From assembly GCF_028882275.1 (NCBI RefSeq), contig NZ_JARBUT010000009.1, forward strand, positions 186,001 to 250,000: a stretch of DNA of 64,000 nt, in the 5' to 3' direction. The notes under the pieces are model-generated. The model had not been told where the DNA came from. It did not search any database and worked only from the letters and a program-made list of their open reading frames with translations. The DNA comes from Nocardiopsis sp. N85. Its GTDB lineage: Bacteria > Actinomycetota > Actinomycetes > Streptosporangiales > Streptosporangiaceae. This document shows positions 1 to 7,655 of the stretch, piece by piece. The translations under genes and the position numbers were made by a program. Numbering within the stretch: the first letter of the stretch is position 1; each line of letters begins with the position of its first letter.

Positions 1-446
1 AGCATCTCCGTCAACGCGTCCCGATCGAACGAGTCGACGTCCTCGAAGGCGATGGCGGCGGCACCGACCTTCACCCGGCCGAGCCGCTCGGCGTACATCC
101 GGGACAGGTAACGGCCCTCGTCGGCGACGTTGACGTAGAGGCTGTAACGGTTCTTCTGCGAGGCCAGGCCGACCGCGAACCATTCCACGGAACGCCCGCG
201 CGGTCTCGGCTGCGCGATGTCGGCGTACCCGATGATCTCCTGCTCGGTACCGCCCCAGAACGTGCCGGCCCAGAGGCGTCGGCTCCGCCCGGTGAGGATC
301 CCGGTGATGATCGCGTCCATCTCGGTCAGCGTCCGGTCGGCCGCTCTCCGCAGGTGGTCGTCGACGTCCGTCTCCGTTGGTCGCACGTGGTCGACGTACC
401 CGGAAACACCGGGACGGACCCCCGTCGTTCCGTGCCGGACGATCAC
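1..446 (-). CDS. DUF1801-like protein, partial at window edge
   Basis: The gene starts at GTG 444-446 and runs leftwards out of the window, so only about 148 residues are visible. The stretch around YSLYVNV...YAERLGRVKVG resembles the DUF1801 (YdhG-like) fold, small proteins whose biochemical role is unsettled. The start overlaps the MarR stop as GTGA, which implies translational coupling and one operon; a second in-frame GTG lies at 384-386. No stop interrupts the frame. The family assignment rests on remembered similarity only, and the C-terminus is not in the window. Confidence 0.6.
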   Translation of the reverse strand, partial: MIVRHGTTGVRPGVSGYVDHVRPTETDVDDHLRRAADRTLTEMDAIITGILTGRSRRLWAGTFWGGTEQEIIGYADIAQPRPRGRSVEWFAVGLASQKNRYSLYVNVADEGRYLSRMYAERLGRVKVGAAAIAFEDVDSFDRDALTEM

Positions 447-970
447 ACCGGCTTCGGAGGGCGCTCTTCGAGGGCGGCCAACAGCTTGCGCAGGACCGCG
501 TCGAACGCGTGCGCCTCCTGCTCGGTGAGCAGTCCGAGGAGGCGGTTCTCGTTCTCGGCGTGGTCGGCGACGGCGGCGTCGATGAGCGCGAGCCCTTCCG
601 GTGTGAGTCGGATGCGGAGACTGCGACGGTCCCCCGGGGCGACACGCCTGGTGACGAGACCGCGCGCCTCAAGGCGATCGACGCGCTTGGTCATCCCCGC
701 GCGGGTGATGAGGAGGATGTCCGCCAGCCGGGAGGGCGACAGCTCGTGCGGCGCTCCCGTGCGGCGCAGGCCGGCCAGGACGTCGAACTCGCCCCGGTCC
801 AGGCCGTGGGCGGCGAAGACCTCCTCCACGTAACGGCTACCGGCGATGTAGAGGCGGGCGAAGCGCGCCAGCGGGGCCATCGCGGTGAAGTCGAGTTCCG
901 GTCGTTCGCGCTCCCAGTGGGCGACGGCGACATCGGCGAAGTCGGGCGGGGTCTCGGATCTGTCGGCCAT
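443..970 (-). CDS. MarR-family transcriptional regulator
   Basis: This is a 175-residue winged helix-turn-helix repressor of the MarR type, which normally binds as a dimer to a palindrome and is released by small phenolic or lipophilic ligands. The DNA-binding part is visible around residues 75-125 (SPSRLADILLITRAGMTKRV, then the wing LVTRRVAPGDRRS), flanked by the dimerisation helices at both ends. It begins at ATG 968-970, next to a palindrome at 995-1016. It is divergent from the SRPBCC gene and overlaps the DUF1801-like gene by four bases, so it probably controls both and itself. Confidence 0.9.
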   Translation of the reverse strand: MADRSETPPDFADVAVAHWERERPELDFTAMAPLARFARLYIAGSRYVEEVFAAHGLDRGEFDVLAGLRRTGAPHELSPSRLADILLITRAGMTKRVDRLEARGLVTRRVAPGDRRSLRIRLTPEGLALIDAAVADHAENENRLLGLLTEQEAHAFDAVLRKLLAALEERPPKPV

Positions 971-994
971 AGCGAGATCCTACCGCAACCGGTA

Positions 995-1016
995 TATAGT
1001 CAACTGGTTAACCATA
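995..1016. promoter_or_regulatory. Imperfect palindrome, probable MarR operator
   Basis: The arms TATAGTCAAC and GTTAACCATA are complementary at 8 of 10 positions around a 2-bp centre. The site lies in the 62-bp gap between the divergent MarR and SRPBCC genes and overlaps the only AT-rich segment there, where both promoters must lie. Binding is inferred from position and symmetry. Confidence 0.55.
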
Positions 1017-1032
1017 TGGGAAAGGTGTTCCG

Positions 1033-1485
1033 ATGAGACCCATCGCCGTACGATCCTCTGTCGCCGTGCACGCTCCCGCGGAGTTCGTGTGGGACTTCCT
1101 CCGTGTCTACGACAACGACCCGACCTGGCGGTCCGGCCTGGAGAAGATGACCCAGAGCCCGCCCGGCCCGGTACGGGACGGAGCCCGGGTGGAGGAGACC
1201 CTCCGCGTGCTGGGCAGGGTCGTGGAGAGCCTGGTCGAGGTCTCGGACGTGCGCGAGGGGCACTCGTTCACATGGCGGGTCGTCGAGGGCGCGATCGCCG
1301 AGGGCAGCCGCTCGGTGACCCCGACCGGCGCGGATTCGTGCCGGGTGGACATCGTCAAGCGGGTGACCTTGACCGGAGGCGATCGTCTCCTGCGCCCCCT
1401 GCTGGCCGTGGTGATCGCACGCACCGAACGCGGGGACGCCCAACGGGCCAAGCGGACCCTCGAAGAGGCCTGGAAAATCCGCTGA
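1033..1485 (+). CDS. SRPBCC-family (polyketide cyclase/START-like) protein
   Basis: A 150-residue protein with the layout of the SRPBCC/Bet v1 fold: an N-terminal strand with a VHAPAEFVWDFL helix motif, a central antiparallel sheet (VEETLRVLGRVVESLVEV, HSFTWRVVEG) and a long C-terminal helix (ERGDAQRAKRTLEEAWKI). Family members bind hydrophobic ligands or act as cyclases and hydrolases; no specific substrate can be read here. Start ATG 1033 follows the MarR palindrome directly, so it is likely the main target of the divergent regulator. It is followed by the first tRNA-associated repeat array. Confidence 0.8.
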   Translation: MRPIAVRSSVAVHAPAEFVWDFLRVYDNDPTWRSGLEKMTQSPPGPVRDGARVEETLRVLGRVVESLVEVSDVREGHSFTWRVVEGAIAEGSRSVTPTGADSCRVDIVKRVTLTGGDRLLRPLLAVVIARTERGDAQRAKRTLEEAWKIR

Positions 1486-1510
1486 CCCCACGCCCCCGAG
1501 CCGAGCGGGC

Positions 1511-2018
1511 TCTGGGCCACGTCACCACATCCCACGAGACGCGGCCTCGCCTTGCACGAGAGCCACCCCATCGATCAGCCCGACCCGGACCACCGGGGGT
1601 CACCTCGGGAAGTTCCAGGGGCCTCCCCACCAAGGCCGAGCGGCGAAGCCGTCCCGCCGAGACAGAAGCCCCACCCACCCCACCGATCAACGCGACCCAA
1701 GCCACAGGGGGTCACCGCAGGAGGTTCCGGGGGTCTCCCCCGGTGAACACGAAGAACGCCCCACGAACAAGCGAAGCCGTCCCGCCGAGGCACCAGACCC
1801 CACCCACCCCACCGGTACACGCCACCCGCCACAGGGGGTCACCTCGGGGGGTCTCACCCCGGGTGAACACGAAGGACGCCTCCGCGAGCAAGCGAAGCCG
1901 TCCCGCCGAGGCACCAGACCCCACCCACCCCACCGGTACACGCGACCCAAGCCACAGGGGGTCACCTCGGGGGGTTCGGGGGGTCTCCCCCCGGGAAACA
2001 CGAAGGACGACCCGGCGA
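1511..2018. repeat. tRNA-Ala-linked tandem repeat array 1
   Basis: Four units lie downstream (3') of tRNA-Ala copy 1. Three begin with a cgaagccgtcccgcc core at 1644, 1772 and 1893; the next cgaag is at 2024, giving periods of 128, 121 and 131 bp. A more divergent unit occupies about 1511-1640 and matches 11961-12060 in array 2. Each unit ends in a G-rich stretch that folds on itself: CGGGGGG-TCT-CCCCCCG at 1977-1993 and CCGGGGG-TCT-CCCCCGG near 1728-1744. The unit length is not a multiple of three, so the open frames that cross it are not credible genes. Confidence 0.85.
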
Positions 2019-2033
2019 GCAAGCGAAGCTTGC
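2019..2033 (-). terminator. Stem-loop 22 nt after tRNA-Ala copy 1
   Basis: GCAAGC-loop-GCTTGC, a 6-bp stem with a 3-nt loop, lies just after the tRNA 3' end on the minus strand. There is no U tract, as is common in actinobacteria. The same hairpin follows the other two tRNA-Ala copies. It is either a terminator or a 3'-processing signal. Confidence 0.5.
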
Positions 2034-2055
2034 GAGCAGGATCGCCCTGAGTCCG

Positions 2056-2128
2056 TGGAGCTATGGGGATTCGAACCCCAGACCTCCTCCATGCCATGGA
2101 GGCGCGCTACCAACTGCGCCATAGCCCC
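2056..2128 (-). tRNA. tRNA-Ala(GGC), copy 1
   Basis: A 73-nt cloverleaf: acceptor GGGGCTA pairs with TAGCTCC (one G-U), the D arm contains AGTTGGTA, the anticodon stem is CCTCC/GGAGG with loop ATGGCAT (anticodon GGC), and the T arm is TGGGG TTCGAAT CCCCA. The discriminator is A and CCA is not encoded. It decodes GCC, the main alanine codon in a GC-rich genome. Identical copies lie at 12281 and 32830. Confidence 0.97.
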
Positions 2129-2204
2129 TTGCGGGTGCCGACCGGGCCGTGGCCCGTCGACATGACCGAGTCTATCGGATTCGGGAGGGTGCCGTGACCG
2201 GGCC

Positions 2205-2239
2205 GGGTGTCGGGCGGCCCACACCGCCGCCCGACACCC
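2205..2239 (-). terminator. Terminator after ecfT
   Basis: A 14-bp perfect stem (GGGTGTCGGGCGGC and its complement) with a 7-nt loop sits 5 bp past the ecfT stop. An outer GACCGG/CCGGTC pairing can extend it. It separates the ECF operon from tRNA-Ala copy 1, which is read in the same direction. Confidence 0.75.
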
Positions 2240-2243
2240 CCGG

Positions 2244-3098
2244 TCAGCCGACCTGGACCGGGAGCGGGTACAGCTCTCCCAGAGTGAAACAGCCCGCCAC
2301 CAGGAGCACGGTCGCGGCGATGAGCACCGCGTCCCAGCGGTCCGCCTTCAGGTGCGCCAGTCGGATCCGCCGTCCCGCCGGGTGCTCGGCCGCGTACGTG
2401 AACCCCTTCGTCTCCAGGGCCTCCACCGTGGTGCGGGTGCGCTTGGCGGTGTTGAGCATCAGCGGGTAGAACGCCGCCACCACCGTGCTCCCCGTCCGCA
2501 CCACCACCCGCCATCCCAGGAACCCCGGCGAGGGCAGCGGCGCCGCCCGCAGCCGGTGTCCGTCGACGACGGTGTGGAACTCCTCCATGAGCATCGGCAG
2601 CATCCGGTACCCGTAGCTCACGCCGAACGCGACCATGGCGGGCGCGTGCAGGGCCAGCAGCGCGTCGGACAGCTTCTCCGGGTCCAGCGACACGAACGCC
2701 GCCATGCTCGCCAGGCTGACCGTCGCCAGTTTGAGGGTCAGCTCCACCAGCGCCAGCACCGTGCTGAGGTCGCCCCCGAAGAACCAGGCGGCGAACAGCA
2801 CGTACAGGCTCTCCAGCACGAACCCGAACACGAACAGTCCGAGGATGAGCGGTCCCACCCGGCTGAGGACCACGGCGACCGCGCACACGAGGAACAGTCC
2901 GGCGAGCACCGTCAGATCGTGGGTGAACCAGGGCACCACGGCGAAGATCAGGTACCAGCCGATGACGAACCGGGGGTCCCGGCTCGCGAGCAGGCCGCCC
3001 CGGGTGGCGTAGGCGGTGCGCAGGAGTTCGAGCTTGACCCACTCGACGGAGAGGGTGTCGCGCTCCTTGCGTTCACGGCGTCGGTCAGCGGTGGGCAT
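2244..3098 (-). CDS. ECF transporter transmembrane (T) component
   Basis: A 284-residue membrane protein of the EcfT/CbiQ family, the coupling subunit that joins the ATPases to the substrate-binding S component. Several hydrophobic spans lie at about residues 45-135 and near the C-terminus (LIAATVLLVAGCFTLGEL). The cytoplasmic coupling helices are seen around residues 170-245, including LNTAKRTRTTVEALETKGF, the usual EcfT Ala-Arg-Gly region in variant form. ATG 3096-3098 lies inside the 3' end of the ATPase gene (14-bp overlap), so this is the last gene of the operon HAD - S - A - T. Confidence 0.88.
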   Translation of the reverse strand: MPTADRRRERKERDTLSVEWVKLELLRTAYATRGGLLASRDPRFVIGWYLIFAVVPWFTHDLTVLAGLFLVCAVAVVLSRVGPLILGLFVFGFVLESLYVLFAAWFFGGDLSTVLALVELTLKLATVSLASMAAFVSLDPEKLSDALLALHAPAMVAFGVSYGYRMLPMLMEEFHTVVDGHRLRAAPLPSPGFLGWRVVVRTGSTVVAAFYPLMLNTAKRTRTTVEALETKGFTYAAEHPAGRRIRLAHLKADRWDAVLIAATVLLVAGCFTLGELYPLPVQVG

Positions 3099-4806
3099 CG
3101 CTTCCCCCTCCGGTGGTGGCGAGACCGCGGTCGAGGAGTTCGGCCACGGACAGCGGTGGTGGTTCCATTCCGAGTTCCAGGCCCAACCGCACGATCTGAG
3201 GCGGGATCAGTCCCACGGAGTCCATGAGGTCGGGGTCGGCGAACAGGGCGGCCGGGTCGGTGTCGGCGACGATGCGACCGCCGTCGAGGACCACGACCCG
3301 GTGCGCCCAGGCGGCGACCAGGTGCATGTCGTGGGTGGCCACGACCGTGCAGCGGATGGTCTCGGCGAGCGAGTCGAGCATGGCGATGACGGCGTCCCGG
3401 CTGGCGGTGTCGAGGCTGGACGTGGGTTCGTCCAGGAGGAGCAGCGCGGGCCGCACGCCCAACCCGATGCCGAGGGTGGCCCGGCGTTGTTGGCCGCCGG
3501 AGAGCAGCCGCCCGTCGCGGTCGGCGAGGTCGGTCAGTCGGATGCGGTCCAGGATCGAGTCCACCAGGGCGTCGGTGTCCGGGACGCCGCGCCCCCGGGG
3601 GAACATGGCGATGTCCTCGCGCACGTTGTCCTTGAGGAACATCTGCTCGGGCCGCTGGTACAGGTGGCAGACCCGGTCGGCCAGGGCGGCGGGCCGTACG
3701 GTGCGGGTGTCGGTGCCCTCGACCCGGACGGTGCCCTCGCGGGGCACCTTGAGGCCGGTGAGCAGCCGCAGCAGGGTGGACTTGCCGGCCCCGTTACCGC
3801 CGACGAGGGCCACCCGTTCGCCCGCGCGCAGGGTGAGGTCCACGCCTTGGAGGACCCGGGTGAGTCCACCGCCGACCTCGCGGTACCCGTGGTGCACACC
3901 GACGAGTTCGGCCACGGTCTCCCCCACCGGCGGGGCGGGGGTGGCCTCGGCGGCCCCGCCGAGGGGCACCCCGCGCAGGGCCTCGGCCGCCTCCGGGACG
4001 GTGAGGGGGACCGGTGCCGCCGGTACCAGCGCGCGCACCGCCCCCGCGATCTGGGGTGCCGGGATGCCGTGCCGGTCGAGCTCCTCGTGGCGTTCCAGGG
4101 CCTCGCGCACCGGCAGGTGCCACACCGGCGCACCGTCGGCCATGAGGAGCACCGTGCGGGCGTACCGGGCGACGAACTCGGCGTGGTGCTCGATGACGAC
4201 GATGGTGGTGCCGAGGCGGGCGTTGAGCCCGGTGAGCGCCTCGTAGATCCCTTCGGCCCGGGCCGGGTCGAGTTCGGCGACGGGTTCGTCCACGACGATG
4301 ACCTCGGGCCGCAGCGCCAGCACTCCGGCCAGCGCCACCAGGTGCTGCTGGCCGCCGGACAGCTGCCAGGTGAACCGGTCGGCGAGGTGGGCCACCCCGA
4401 GCAGTTCCATGGCCTCCTCGGTGCGTTCGGCGTGGTCGTCCAGCCCGAAGTTGACGGGGGCGAAGGACACCTCGTCGCGCACCGTCGGCCGCACCAGTTG
4501 GTTGCCGAAGTCCTGGTAGACGTAGCCGACCAGGTGGGACAGGTCGGCCACGGAGGTGGTGCGGGTGTCGACGCCGCACACCCGCACGGTGCCGGCGAAG
4601 TCGCCCGACCAGTAGTGCGGGACGAGTCCGTTGAAGGTCTTGCACAGGGTGGTCTTGCCCGAGCCGTTGCCGCCGACGACGGCGGTGATGTCCCCGCGTT
4701 CGATCCGCAGGTCGACGCCGGTGAGGGCCTCGACGTCGGCGCCCGGGTAGCGGAAGCGCAGACCGTCGACCTCGATGGCGGACGTCGGCTCCTGCCCGCT
4801 GTTCAT
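3085..4806 (-). CDS. ECF transporter ATPase, two fused ATP-binding domains
   Basis: The 573-residue protein carries two complete ABC ATPase domains in tandem, replacing the usual EcfA/EcfA' pair. Domain 1 (about 10-240) has Walker A GGNGSGKTT, signature LSGGQQ and Walker B VIVVDEP. Domain 2 (about 315-540) has GGNGAGKST, LSGGQQRR and LLLLDEP followed by the H-loop ATHD. A linker rich in Pro and Ala joins them. It would power uptake of a micronutrient through the neighbouring S and T subunits. ATG 4804-4806 overlaps the S-component stop (ATGA). Confidence 0.93.
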   Translation of the reverse strand: MNSGQEPTSAIEVDGLRFRYPGADVEALTGVDLRIERGDITAVVGGNGSGKTTLCKTFNGLVPHYWSGDFAGTVRVCGVDTRTTSVADLSHLVGYVYQDFGNQLVRPTVRDEVSFAPVNFGLDDHAERTEEAMELLGVAHLADRFTWQLSGGQQHLVALAGVLALRPEVIVVDEPVAELDPARAEGIYEALTGLNARLGTTIVVIEHHAEFVARYARTVLLMADGAPVWHLPVREALERHEELDRHGIPAPQIAGAVRALVPAAPVPLTVPEAAEALRGVPLGGAAEATPAPPVGETVAELVGVHHGYREVGGGLTRVLQGVDLTLRAGERVALVGGNGAGKSTLLRLLTGLKVPREGTVRVEGTDTRTVRPAALADRVCHLYQRPEQMFLKDNVREDIAMFPRGRGVPDTDALVDSILDRIRLTDLADRDGRLLSGGQQRRATLGIGLGVRPALLLLDEPTSSLDTASRDAVIAMLDSLAETIRCTVVATHDMHLVAAWAHRVVVLDGGRIVADTDPAALFADPDLMDSVGLIPPQIVRLGLELGMEPPPLSVAELLDRGLATTGGGSDAHR

Positions 4807-5708
4807 CGGTCCTCCTGGGCGGCGCGTTCGCGGCGGGAGTGGACGACGAACCGGATGGCGATGACCAGCGCGGCCAGGACGATGACCGCGGCGGACACCC
4901 CGATCCACAGGAACCGCTGTCCGTACTGATCGATGAAGTCGGGCTCCCACACCCCGAAGTTGTCGAAGATCTCGGAGGTGAACGCCGCGATCATCGACAC
5001 GAACGCCAGCACCAGGGCCAGCAGCAGGAAGGCGCCGGTGCCGCGTTCGGTCAGCGGGTGGGGGCGGGCCGGGTCACGCGGGGCCAGCCCGAGCAGCGGC
5101 TCGATCTTCCCGTAGAGGCGGGGCGCCAGGACCATCGCGGGCAGGGCACCGAACAGCACCCCGCTGATGATGACGTCGGTGGTGAACCCGACCCCCTCCA
5201 GCAGCAGGATCGACTCGGGCAGGCCGGGCACGTACTCGGCGTCCTCGACGCCGACCATCACCTTGCCGATGTCGACGATGGCCGACAGCATCTTGTCGAC
5301 GACCACGACCGTCACCCCGGCCAGGAACAGCTGGCCGCGTCGGCGCGGGTCGCGGACCAGGCAGCCGCCGATGTACACGGCCAGGAACATCTGGAGGTAG
5401 CCCTCCAGTTCGCCGAGGCCGGAGAAGTCGCCCATGAGCAGGTCGACGAAGACGATCTCACCGAGCGGGGCGCCCAGGGCGGCGTAGAGCGGGTGGAACA
5501 GCGAGGCCATGACGACCGGGACGAACGCCAGGTAGGACACCGAGATCTCGACCGGGCCGATCCGGACCTCCGGCAGGACCTCCGTGAGGATGTTGGCCAG
5601 TCCGAACAGGGTCATGCTCAGCACGAAGACCATGAGCTTCTGCCCGGAGTTGAGCGCGGGCGGTCCGGCGGTGTCGCGGACGTCGACGGGGCGAGGGGTG
5701 GCGGACAT
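4803..5708 (-). CDS. ECF transporter substrate-binding (S) component-like membrane protein
   Basis: A 301-residue hydrophobic protein with about six to eight membrane spans (for example LMVFVLSMTLFGLANIL, VSYLAFVPVVMASLF, GVSAAVIVLAALVIAI). Length and topology resemble the larger S components found with fused ATPases. ATG 5706-5708 is preceded by AAAGG about 10 nt upstream. The ligand cannot be read from the sequence; the linked double HAD phosphatase hints at a molecule that can be phosphorylated, but this is inference. It lies between the HAD gene (52-bp gap) and the ATPase (4-bp overlap). Confidence 0.75.
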   Translation of the reverse strand: MSATPRPVDVRDTAGPPALNSGQKLMVFVLSMTLFGLANILTEVLPEVRIGPVEISVSYLAFVPVVMASLFHPLYAALGAPLGEIVFVDLLMGDFSGLGELEGYLQMFLAVYIGGCLVRDPRRRGQLFLAGVTVVVVDKMLSAIVDIGKVMVGVEDAEYVPGLPESILLLEGVGFTTDVIISGVLFGALPAMVLAPRLYGKIEPLLGLAPRDPARPHPLTERGTGAFLLLALVLAFVSMIAAFTSEIFDNFGVWEPDFIDQYGQRFLWIGVSAAVIVLAALVIAIRFVVHSRRERAAQEDR

Positions 5709-5760
5709 GGTGCACCGACCTTTCGGCGGAGGGGGAGGCGGGGGATGGGTGAGGCGGGTG

Positions 5761-7491
5761 TCAGGGGAGCAGGGGGGCGGGCTCCGCGGCCCACAGTCCG
5801 AGCAGGTCGCCGATCTCGTCGATGACGTGATCGGGGCGCACCAGCGGGTCGTCGCCGGTGAGTGCGGCGTGGATGCGCTCGTCGGAGGCGGAGCCGCCGC
5901 GCACGATGACGGCGGTGCCCACGCCGGCCCGGCGGGCGGCGGCGGTGTCGCGCCAGGGTTTGTCGCCGACGAACCAGGCCCGGGAGGGGTCGACGTCCAG
6001 CGCGGTGAGGGCGGAACGGGCGGTGGTGGGGTCGGGCTTGCGGTGACCGAGTTCGTCGGAGTACACGTGGGCGCCGATGAGGTGGGCGATGCCGAACCGG
6101 TCGAGTTCTTCGCGGACGGCCCGTCCGCACACGGTGTTGGAGACGATCGCGACGGGGATCGCCCGTTCGGCGCAGAAGTCCAGGACCTCGCGCACCCCGG
6201 AGCGCATGCGGGCCAGGCTCTTGGAGTCGGCGTACTCCAGGGTGAGCTGCGCGGACTCGGCGTGGAGGAAGGCGCGGGCGCGTTCGGGCAGGTCGCGGCC
6301 GACCATGTCGTGCCAGAACGCGCGGGGGGTGATCTCGGGGATCGGCCCGTCCTCGTCGTGTTCGGCCTTCCAGGCGCGGTAGCGTTCGCGGCCGGCGCGC
6401 ACCAGGGACAGGACCGCCTCGGTGGTGCTGGCGTAGCCGGCCCGGTCCAGGCGCCGGGCCAGGGACGCGGCGAAGTCGCGCTGGACGTCGGGGGTGGCCG
6501 TGGAGAGGGCGATGACGCCGCCCTGGTCGAGCAGGAGCGCGCCCGGGGCACCGGGGTGGTGGTCGAGGGGGCCGCCCTCGGGTCGGGGCCCGAGCGGGCG
6601 GGTCGTGTCGGCCGTGCGCGGGGCGACGACCCGGACGGGGTCGGCGTCCTCGCCGGCCTCGGTCGCGGCGGGGCGCGGCAGGACGGGCACGTGGTGGACG
6701 CCCTCCTCCGGAACGCTGCGCCAGAGCGGGTCGACGAGCCCTTCGGGGGTGTCGTAGACCGCGTCGGCGCTCTCGCGCACCGGGTAGGGCGGGGTGTCGG
6801 TGTGGTGGTGGCGGGTGAGGATGGCGGCGGCCACCCCGGCGCGGCGGCCGGCGACGACGTCGCGGTCCTGGGTGTCGCCCACGTACCAGCAGCGTTCGGG
6901 GACGGTGCCCAGGGCGCGGGCGGCCAGGCCGATCATCTCCGGGTGGGGTTTGCGGATGCCGACCTCGTCGGAGTAGACCTGCACGTCGATCTGGGCCTCC
7001 AGGCCCGCCTCGCGCAGGAGGGTGCGGTGGGCACGGCCCGCGTGGGCGTTGGAGACGATGCCCGTGCGCACGCCCAGGGCGCGTGCGGCGTGCAGGAGGT
7101 CGCGCACGCCCGGTCGGACCCGGTGTTCGGAGATCAGGGTGGACATGTCGGCGAGCAGGGTGCCCGCGCTGCCGGCGAGGGTCTCGCGGACCGGTTCGGG
7201 CAGGTCGGAGGCGATGAAGTCGATCCAGATCTCGCGGTGGGTCAGTTCGCGCGGGGTGCGGCGGCGACCGGCCGCGTTCTTCCAGTCCTTGAGGGCGGCC
7301 AGGCCGGCGTCCAGGGAGGCGCGCAGGACGGGGGCCGGCACGTCGTGGCCCGCTCGGAGCAGGGTCTCCCGCAGGTGGAGGGCGACGGCGTCGCGGCCCT
7401 CGGGGAGCTTGCGGGTCTGGAAGACGACCCCGCCGAAGTCCAGGAGGAGGGCGTCGGGGCGTCGTCGCAGGGCGGGGATGTCCGGTTCCAA
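5761..7491 (-). CDS. Tandem HAD-superfamily hydrolase (two HAD domains)
   Basis: A 576-residue protein with two HAD domains. The first (about 10-240) shows motif I LLLDFGGV, motif II IVSNAHAG, motif III IRKPHP and motif IV YVGDTQDRD. The second (about 320-560) shows LLLDQGGV, IVSNTVCG, HRKPDP and FVGDKPWRD. Both keep the nucleophile Asp, the Lys and the acidic motif IV. In both, the second Asp of DxDxT is Gly, as in many subfamily IA members, which may limit classical phosphatase activity. The start is TTG at 7489-7491 with GGGAG upstream. It is the first gene of the ECF operon and diverges from a LacI regulator. Confidence 0.88.
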   Translation of the reverse strand: MEPDIPALRRRPDALLLDFGGVVFQTRKLPEGRDAVALHLRETLLRAGHDVPAPVLRASLDAGLAALKDWKNAAGRRRTPRELTHREIWIDFIASDLPEPVRETLAGSAGTLLADMSTLISEHRVRPGVRDLLHAARALGVRTGIVSNAHAGRAHRTLLREAGLEAQIDVQVYSDEVGIRKPHPEMIGLAARALGTVPERCWYVGDTQDRDVVAGRRAGVAAAILTRHHHTDTPPYPVRESADAVYDTPEGLVDPLWRSVPEEGVHHVPVLPRPAATEAGEDADPVRVVAPRTADTTRPLGPRPEGGPLDHHPGAPGALLLDQGGVIALSTATPDVQRDFAASLARRLDRAGYASTTEAVLSLVRAGRERYRAWKAEHDEDGPIPEITPRAFWHDMVGRDLPERARAFLHAESAQLTLEYADSKSLARMRSGVREVLDFCAERAIPVAIVSNTVCGRAVREELDRFGIAHLIGAHVYSDELGHRKPDPTTARSALTALDVDPSRAWFVGDKPWRDTAAARRAGVGTAVIVRGGSASDERIHAALTGDDPLVRPDHVIDEIGDLLGLWAAEPAPLLP

Positions 7492-7597
7492 GATGTCTCC
7501 CGTGGTTCGGTGTGCCGGCGCGATGTGCGTTCACCGGTGACGTTAGGCAGGGGCCGGAGCCACGGGAAGGACACGCGGTGGATGTCCGGGAAACGAA

Positions 7598-7613
7598 CCT
7601 GGAACGTTCCAGG
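7598..7613. promoter_or_regulatory. Perfect 16-bp palindrome, LacI-type operator
   Basis: CCTGGAACGTTCCAGG is its own reverse complement with the central CG typical of LacI/GalR operators. It lies 107 bp upstream of the HAD/ECF operon start and 43 bp upstream of the divergent LacI-family gene, so it can control both. Confidence 0.8.
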
Positions 7614-7655
7614 CGGCATCGGGCGAGCACACCGGATTCGGGACACAATGTCCGG

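Noticed and set aside
1644-2023. Repeat arrays as a CRISPR locus
   Set aside because: The repeats are 117-131 bp long, abut each other without unique spacers, diverge between units, and no cas gene is present.
1712-2224. Open frames on the minus strand through the tRNA-Ala and its repeats, also at 12032-12347 and 32516-32950
   Set aside because: They read through a tRNA gene, repeat the same translated phrase in different frames as unit lengths vary (117-131 bp), and have no ribosome site. They are repeat and tRNA artefacts.
3016-4929. Long open frame on the plus strand over the ECF ATPase gene
   Set aside because: Antisense shadow; the opposite strand carries intact Walker and signature motifs.
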